A stretch of DNA of 37,841 nt from Butyrivibrio sp. INlla21 (GTDB lineage: Bacteria > Bacillota > Clostridia > Lachnospirales > Lachnospiraceae), in NCBI RefSeq assembly GCF_900116875.1, contig NZ_FPCC01000028.1, positions 1-37,841 on the forward strand, read 5' to 3'. The translations under genes were made by a program, and so were the position numbers. Shown piece by piece: positions 33,401 through 37,841 of this stretch (positions are counted from its first letter, which is position 1; each line of letters begins with the position of its first letter). The notes beneath the pieces were generated by a model that saw only the letters and a list, made by a program, of their open reading frames with translations, did no database searches and had not been told where the DNA came from.

Positions 33401-34768
33401 CTATTTTGCTATTTCAACTTCGTCATCCTGCTCGGTAAGCTCTTCCTTCGGGAGCTTCTTCATAAGTACGCTGAGTATCTTATGATTTTCAACAGAAAGA
33501 ATAGTGAAACTATAGCCTTGTTCATCAACGCTGAAATCAACGTCTTCTTCGGGTATCCTGTCGAGCTTGGAAATAAGGAAACCGTTGAGAGTCTCGAATT
33601 CCGTGTCATCAAAAGAGAGCTCGAATTTCTTCTCGAGAACTTCAAGCGGTGTCATACCGTCGACAATGAATTCACCCTGATTCTTGGTGGGCTTGATGTA
33701 ATCCTCATCCTCATCGTACTCATCAAGGATGTTACCCACAATTTCTTCCAAAATATCTTCCATGGAAACAAGACCGGCCGTCTGACCGTACTCATCGATT
33801 ACGATGACCATCTGAGTCTTGGAAGACTGCATGTTATGGAAAAGAGAATCGATATTTCTCGTCTCGGGAACAAACTTGGGCTGACGAAGCAATCCCTTGA
33901 TCTTCCTGATCGGAAGGTCGTTGTCTGTCTCCTCCGAGAGCTTCTTCATCGCATCTCTTATATGCATGATACCAATGATGTGATCGATATCATCGAGATA
34001 CACAGGGAATCTCGAGTTGTTCGTATCCATCATAAAGTTAACTGCCTGCTTAAGTGTAAGGTTGGCATCTATGGCAACCATGGCGTTTCTGTTTGTCATG
34101 ATATCCTGAGCCTCTTTATCCGAAAACTCAAAGATATTGGTGATCATATCGGCCTCAGTTTCCTGAAGTACGCCCTGCTCCTGACCTTCAGAAACCATCG
34201 ATTTGATCTCTTCCTCAGTCACATCGTCAAGGTTATCGTCACCTCTGACGCCAAACAAATAAAGAACCGCACCGGAAAATCCGTGGATCAGAAGTACGAT
34301 CGGGTAAAAGAGAATCTGCAAGAACTTAACGGGATAATAGCAAACATAAGCCCATTGTCTTGCCTTCCTGCCTGCAAGTCTTGCCGGTATGGCAATTCCG
34401 AAGCACATGATAACAAACACAATAACAAAGCATGTCAAAAGCCACACGATAAATCTCATGCAAAGGTTGTCTCCCACGCTGCAAAAGCGCTCAAGATATC
34501 TTGCAATACCCGAAACAACAACCGCGCCAAGCACCATGTTTATAACCATGCATACCAGCTGAATTGCCTCATCAAACATGTGTCTTTTGGGATTCTCAAG
34601 AAGCCTTAAAAGTCCGCTTCCTATTATGCTCTTTTTCTCCTGATTGTCCTTCTCGATATCATCCTCTTTGACATGCCCTATCGCAACGCAAAAGCCATGT
34701 ACAAAGATGTCGGTCAATAATATTATAAAAAACAAAAAAATACTGACAGAAGGCAAGCCTTCGTCCAT
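33401..34768 (-). CDS. CNNM/CorC-type transporter (DUF21, CBS pair, CorC_HlyC)
   Basis: 455 residues. The N-terminal DUF21 region has about four membrane segments (residues 1-165), then the acidic linker NLDDVTEEEIKSMVSEGQEQG, a CBS pair (about 205-330, IMTNRNAMVAIDANLTL, SRFPVYLDDIDHIIG, MVIVIDEYGQTAGLVSMEDILEEIVG) and the C-terminal CorC_HlyC domain. The architecture matches bacterial CNNM/CorC proteins that export Mg2+ or Co2+. The start at 34768 has AGGAGG 7 nt upstream; the ATG at 34774 is too close to it. First gene of the operon with yebC. Confidence 0.93.
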   Translation of the reverse strand: MDEGLPSVSIFLFFIILLTDIFVHGFCVAIGHVKEDDIEKDNQEKKSIIGSGLLRLLENPKRHMFDEAIQLVCMVINMVLGAVVVSGIARYLERFCSVGDNLCMRFIVWLLTCFVIVFVIMCFGIAIPARLAGRKARQWAYVCYYPVKFLQILFYPIVLLIHGFSGAVLYLFGVRGDDNLDDVTEEEIKSMVSEGQEQGVLQETEADMITNIFEFSDKEAQDIMTNRNAMVAIDANLTLKQAVNFMMDTNNSRFPVYLDDIDHIIGIMHIRDAMKKLSEETDNDLPIRKIKGLLRQPKFVPETRNIDSLFHNMQSSKTQMVIVIDEYGQTAGLVSMEDILEEIVGNILDEYDEDEDYIKPTKNQGEFIVDGMTPLEVLEKKFELSFDDTEFETLNGFLISKLDRIPEEDVDFSVDEQGYSFTILSVENHKILSVLMKKLPKEELTEQDDEVEIAK

Positions 34769-34825
34769 AGTCATTCCTCCTAAATAAGATAATAATCCGC
34801 TTTTTCACGCAAAGTACCAAATTAA

Positions 34826-34854
34826 AATATAACATATTTTACGCCAATGTTCAA
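34826..34854 (-). promoter_or_regulatory. Promoter of the CNNM-yebC operon
   Basis: -35 TTGAAC (34849-34854), 17-bp spacer, -10 TATATT (34826-34831). The -35 hexamer overlaps the stop codon of the J-domain gene. No terminator separates the two, so part of the transcription may come from upstream. Confidence 0.75.
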
Positions 34855-36038
34855 AATCGCTTCTTTGCCTCGGCGTATTGAACATTGATTTCTTGTAACG
34901 CTGCAGTGTCGCCGTCCATATTGTCGGGGTGATAGAGCTTAACAAGACTCTTGTACTTGCGCTCTACACTCTCCTTACTGTTGCATCCGGCAAAGAAGTC
35001 AAACGCGCCGACATTCCGAGCCGCGCCTGAAGATGCACCGCCAAAGCCCGCATCCGATGAAGCATCGCGGTCTCTTGAATAAGTACGTTCGCTTTTACCT
35101 CGATGAGAATTATCCTCTATATAATCATCGTTGTATTCGTCGTCCTCGTAATCTTCATCATCATAGTACTCGGGCTCTTCATCCTCATACTCTTCATCAT
35201 ACTCATCCACGCCGTATTCATCGTCGTTATATCTGTCATATCTGCGTCGATCGCTTCTGCGATCATGTCTGCCACGGAAGTAGTCGCGCTCATTGTCTTC
35301 ATAGTAATCTCCGTCGCGATCTTCTTCGTCCTCGTAGTCGTCTTCGTACTCATCTTCCCCGTAGAAATCATCTGCAGTGGCTTTCTTTTTGGCGCTCTGC
35401 ATGGCAGCCTCTTCATAGCCGCCGTTTTTAAGCCAGTTGGCGTACTTCTTCTCGTAATGTTTTTTGCCCGATTCAGGGAACATCTTGTAATAGCGTCCCA
35501 TGAACTGCTCGGTAAAAGACTTTCCGAGAATAGCCCGAAGCACATAGATAACGGCATCAATCACAATCGCACCAAACAAAACGATGCCATAGGATTCAAA
35601 AACCGTAATTGTAAGAAGCACGGTCGCAACGGGAATTAACATGATCACCGTAAACAGCATCAGAAAAATGTAAGCTATGCTTCCTTTGTACGGATAAACC
35701 TCACTCATCCACCACTGTCTGACATTATTGTAAGTATCGGCGACGTTCTTAAAGCCGACAAACAGAAGCTTCTCCGCCTCATGCTTGACGTTATCGTTCG
35801 CAGCACTACTCTCCGTAGCGTTTATGAGCTTACCGATATTACCGGTCACAAGGATAAATAAATTGAGAACAAAAAGAAGTGCCACGCACACAGCCGTTAC
35901 GGGCAAAAGACAAAACAAAAACTTAAACCCCTTGGCAATAAGCCCCAAGAACCATGAAAGCATGGAAAACACGGCTTTCAGCACCGATATAAAAAGACCT
36001 GCGACGGTTCCCGCCGCCATCGACAATAACGAAATCAT
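34851..36038 (-). CDS. Membrane J-domain protein with charged low-complexity linker
   Basis: 395 residues. Three or four hydrophobic segments fill the N-terminal 190 residues; a soluble helical part follows (YYKMFPESGKKHYEKKYANWLK). About 226-340 is a low-complexity linker of Asp, Glu, Tyr and Arg. The C-terminus is a J domain (YKSLVKLYHPDNMDGDTAALQEINVQYAEAKKRF-type helix pair) with the HPD motif at about 370-372, which stimulates Hsp70 (DnaK). J domain at the C-terminus and cytoplasmic tail suggest DnaK is brought to the membrane. The start at 36038 is chosen because the predicted transcription start (about 36071) lies downstream of the TTG at 36077; GGGAG is 13 nt away. Confidence 0.83.
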   Translation of the reverse strand: MISLLSMAAGTVAGLFISVLKAVFSMLSWFLGLIAKGFKFLFCLLPVTAVCVALLFVLNLFILVTGNIGKLINATESSAANDNVKHEAEKLLFVGFKNVADTYNNVRQWWMSEVYPYKGSIAYIFLMLFTVIMLIPVATVLLTITVFESYGIVLFGAIVIDAVIYVLRAILGKSFTEQFMGRYYKMFPESGKKHYEKKYANWLKNGGYEEAAMQSAKKKATADDFYGEDEYEDDYEDEEDRDGDYYEDNERDYFRGRHDRRSDRRRYDRYNDDEYGVDEYDEEYEDEEPEYYDDEDYEDDEYNDDYIEDNSHRGKSERTYSRDRDASSDAGFGGASSGAARNVGAFDFFAGCNSKESVERKYKSLVKLYHPDNMDGDTAALQEINVQYAEAKKRF

Positions 36039-36077
36039 CAGATATACTCTGCTCCCTTGCAAAACATTTCTTCTCAA

Positions 36078-36106
36078 ATTTTATACGAAATAAAGCCCCG
36101 TGTCGA
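36078..36106 (-). promoter_or_regulatory. Promoter of the J-domain gene
   Basis: -35 TCGACA (36101-36106), 17-bp spacer, -10 TAAAAT (36078-36083). Predicts a leader of about 33 nt to the ATG at 36038. Confidence 0.65.
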
Positions 36107-36248
36107 GCGAAACCATTCTTAAAATAAGGCTTTGCACTAAGCATCCCCCAGCGTAAGCCACCCCTAAAATATACGCAATACCGTTTTACGGCATGTAAAT
36201 CTAATGTTTTCTCTAAAATACATGTATGCCCTTCACTCCAGAAAGCAC

Positions 36249-36290
36249 AAAAAAGCATGCACTTCTGTAAATTACCTCGAAGTGCATGCT
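36249..36290 (-). terminator. Terminator between the toxin/immunity cluster and the J-domain gene
   Basis: 12-bp perfect stem AGCATGCACTTC/GAAGTGCATGCT with a 13-nt loop, then TTTTTT on the minus strand. Rest of the 345-bp gap (36078-36422) holds no gene, only this, the J-domain promoter and the hairpin at 36349-36385. Confidence 0.85.
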
Positions 36291-36348
36291 CACGTACTTC
36301 CGTTATGAGCCGAAATGCAATTGAAATACCGATAAATCCAGCAAAACA

Positions 36349-36385
36349 GGCATGTAAAACTTACTGATTTCATGATAAACATGCC
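36349..36385 (-). repeat. Inverted repeat after the immunity genes
   Basis: GGCATGT/ACATGCC arms separated by 23 nt, followed on the minus strand by TGTTTTG. It could be a weak terminator. GCATGT-type words recur in this gap (36192, 36220, 36255, 36350). Confidence 0.45.
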
Positions 36386-36422
36386 CAATCGACAAATATC
36401 AGAATCATGGCGAAAAAAATCT

Positions 36423-36701
36423 TTAGTTTTTCTGTTTTATCCATTTATCTTGTTCAATGTCTCTGTAAGCAATCCATCCCAAAGGTAAATCAGCAACCTG
36501 ATTAACAGTCGGATCGATATTGACCATTTCGTATAGTGAAATAATCATTGCGTCCTCTTCTTTCACCTCTTCGCCTTCAAGAACCTCCCACATTCCGTCG
36601 TCTTCATCATGTGATACCAACACTATACTTTTTTCTTTACTAACAATGTTTTTTGTAGTAATTACCATCGTGTTTTTGTCGTCAATAAATTCGTATTTCA
36701 T
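36423..36701 (-). CDS. Probable immunity protein, DUF2185-like
   Basis: About 92 residues. Pattern: MVITTKNIVSKEKSIVLVSHDEDDGMWEVLEGEEV, then NQVADLPLGWIAYRDIEQDKWIKQ. The Trp-x-Val plus LPLGWxAxRD ending is what I recall from DUF2185 (listed as Imm33 among immunity proteins); treat as likely, not certain. The ATG at 36701 is favoured over an upstream TTG at 36713; only a weak GAAG precedes it. It follows the ankyrin gene by 44 bp and is AT-rich. It may protect against the toxin at 37269 or be an extra, orphan immunity gene. Confidence 0.7.
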   Translation of the reverse strand: MKYEFIDDKNTMVITTKNIVSKEKSIVLVSHDEDDGMWEVLEGEEVKEEDAMIISLYEMVNIDPTVNQVADLPLGWIAYRDIEQDKWIKQKN

Positions 36702-36745
36702 ATTATTCTTCAAGCTACACTACTATATATGATTTTATTGTATAT

Positions 36746-37240
36746 TTACATTCTCTCTTTAAGATAATTTGCTATCTCAGTTCGGCCATACAGCTTGGCG
36801 TAATCATAGGCATTTACATTATCATAATCACCTATTCCATAGCATGGTGTGAGATCTATTCCTTTTTCTACCAAGAATTTGACCACATCAAAATGATCAT
36901 TATATATAGCTGCAATCAAAGGATTTCTTGCAAAAGTGCTTACATCTAAGATAGCGCCGTTATCATAAAGCAATTTAACCATATCCAAATCACCTTCAAA
37001 CGCTGCATCTGTCAACGCAGATACATCTCCTGCTCCACCTGTTTTATTGATATCAATTCCTCGTTCAATCAAATACCTTGCTACATCAAACAATCCAAAC
37101 GTCGCTGCATCTTGTAAAAATGTCCCACAGGGAGTTACCTCTTCCAAAATCCCCTGATTATTATCAATCAATTCTTTTATATGCTCTAAATCATTGCTCT
37201 TTATAGCTTTCCGCATTTCCTTAAGTATTTCTTTATCCAT
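36746..37240 (-). CDS. Ankyrin-repeat protein, probable immunity protein
   Basis: 164 residues made almost wholly of ankyrin repeats: helix-loop units around SNDLEHIKELIDNNQG, FLQDAATFGLFDVARYLIERGIDIN, ALTDAAFEGDLDMVKLLYDNGA, PLIAAIYNDHFDVVKFLVEKGIDL and AYDYAKLYGRTEIANYLKERM. It is cytoplasmic, with no signal peptide. GGAGGTGA lies just before the ATG. It starts 28 bp after the stop of an AHH-nuclease toxin, which is the usual position of the immunity gene, and ankyrin immunity proteins are known in polymorphic toxin systems. The best candidate for direct toxin neutralisation. Confidence 0.85.
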   Translation of the reverse strand: MDKEILKEMRKAIKSNDLEHIKELIDNNQGILEEVTPCGTFLQDAATFGLFDVARYLIERGIDINKTGGAGDVSALTDAAFEGDLDMVKLLYDNGAILDVSTFARNPLIAAIYNDHFDVVKFLVEKGIDLTPCYGIGDYDNVNAYDYAKLYGRTEIANYLKERM

Positions 37241-37268
37241 AACTCACCTCCAGAATATCAGAACATCT

Positions 37269-37841
37269 CTATCTTTCACTTGCAATTCGCCCCATTTTTT
37301 GTAGAAACTTATCGATATCATCTTTTCCAACTCCAAATTCAGCTCTTTCAACTAACCCCTCAACAACTTCTCTTAATGGCTCAACGCTGTGCTGCCCTGG
37401 GATACCATTGGGCGCCCATGTTAACACTTCCTCAGCAAGAATCGGGTCAATTCCGTATTCTCTTAAGACAGCCTGCCCTTGTTTTACAAGTTCTTGCTGA
37501 ACTGCACCATTTCCATTTTTAAAGACAATATGGTGGGCATGAGGATTAAACATATCTTCAGGTGGTGGTCCCTCCATATTCTTAAGGTATTCTCCGAAAT
37601 TGATTTTCTTCATTTCAGATTCAAATTCTTCCGTGATACCTAAATTTGACATCTTCTCACTTATTTCTTTTATTTCATCAAATGAAAAATCACCCTTTTG
37701 AATGCCACGCCTAAGTTTTGAAATCTTATCAGCAGACACATTTCCTGAGGTATCTAAGATATCCTTGAGACAATCATCCACTTTGCTTGTTCTTTCAACG
37801 ACTTCTTCTGCGGCATCGCCTGCTTTATCTACTACTTTCTC
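37269..37841 (-). CDS. C-terminal part of a polymorphic toxin with AHH nuclease domain (5' end outside window)
   Basis: The reading frame is open to the window edge; 190 visible residues. Those before the GTG at 37781 (EKVVDKAGDAAEEVVERTSK) continue the same frame, so that GTG is not the start. The C-terminus is an AHH domain of the HNH/Endonuclease VII superfamily: NPHAHHIVFKNGNG near residue 102, QGQAVLREYGIDPILAEEVLTWAP, and IPGQHSVEPLREVVE. Such domains cut DNA or RNA in a rival cell after delivery by a longer N-terminal trafficking part, which is not visible here. It is followed by an ankyrin and a DUF2185-like gene, the expected immunity position. Confidence 0.85.
   Translation of the reverse strand, partial: EKVVDKAGDAAEEVVERTSKVDDCLKDILDTSGNVSADKISKLRRGIQKGDFSFDEIKEISEKMSNLGITEEFESEMKKINFGEYLKNMEGPPPEDMFNPHAHHIVFKNGNGAVQQELVKQGQAVLREYGIDPILAEEVLTWAPNGIPGQHSVEPLREVVEGLVERAEFGVGKDDIDKFLQKMGRIASER

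Noticed and set aside
33482..34609. Long plus-strand ORF (375 codons) opposite the CNNM gene
   Set aside because: Mirror of a full-length DUF21/CBS/CorC gene; the translated product has no family resemblance.
34851..36077. TTG start of the J-domain gene at 36077
   Set aside because: It lies at or upstream of the predicted transcription start, so the ATG at 36038 is preferred.
37269..37781. Complete small gene starting at GTG 37781
   Set aside because: The frame stays open to the window edge with linker-like residues and no ribosome site before the GTG, so this is the end of a longer gene.
1..37841. CRISPR arrays, tRNA genes, transposases, prophage
   Set aside because: No regularly spaced repeats, tRNA cloverleaf or mobile-element proteins were seen by eye; a tool search could still find something short.

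Overview
The window looks like a chromosomal segment of an anaerobic Firmicute, most likely family Lachnospiraceae (Butyrivibrio, Pseudobutyrivibrio or a relative). Pointers are the moderate GC content, AGGAGG-type ribosome sites, the biotin/sodium-pump decarboxylase operon, a short RecO, a glyQS-type glycyl-tRNA synthetase and a class B sortase. This placement is inference from gene content; no 16S sequence is visible. Every credible gene lies on the minus strand, so transcription runs from high to low coordinates. The last thing transcribed in that direction, at 1-211, is a near-consensus promoter and leader that look like the start of a ribosomal RNA operon leaving the window.

Layout in transcription order. 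37841-36423: the end of a polymorphic toxin with an AHH nuclease domain, then two probable immunity genes (ankyrin repeat and DUF2185-like), AT-richer than the rest. 36038-34851: a membrane-anchored J-domain protein. 34768-30928: CNNM/CorC-type membrane protein, yebC and a polytopic membrane protein, ending at a large stem-loop repeat. 30703-25160: M16C peptidase, DUF4349 lipoprotein, era, recO. 25074-20320: lipoprotein, glyQS, alaS, followed by a candidate small RNA (20280-20130). 19895-18162: chemoreceptor. 17960-16580: TetR regulator and sortase B. 16405-15338: zinc-type substrate-binding lipoprotein with a pair of operator-like boxes. 15197-15021: rpsU. 14907-12715: metallophosphoesterase, scpA, scpB. 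12570-7232: five-gene sodium-translocating decarboxylase operon (acyl-CoA-type carboxyltransferase, OadG fused to a lipoprotein domain, biotin carrier, OadB, OadA), closed by two tandem terminators. 7100-1180: glgX, an unknown membrane protein, response regulator, histidine kinase and lipoprotein in one tight operon. 1091-249: DegV protein.

Most of the window is housekeeping. The more unusual items are: the carboxylase operon carrying both an acyl-CoA-type and an oxaloacetate-type carboxyltransferase with one biotin carrier and one sodium pump; the glgX operon with its own two-component system and an apparently leaderless start; the duplicated 20-bp boxes around the zinc-binding-protein promoter; the candidate small RNA after alaS; the stem-loop element at 30773-30926; and the toxin/immunity edge. 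No tRNA genes, CRISPR arrays, transposases or prophage genes were seen.
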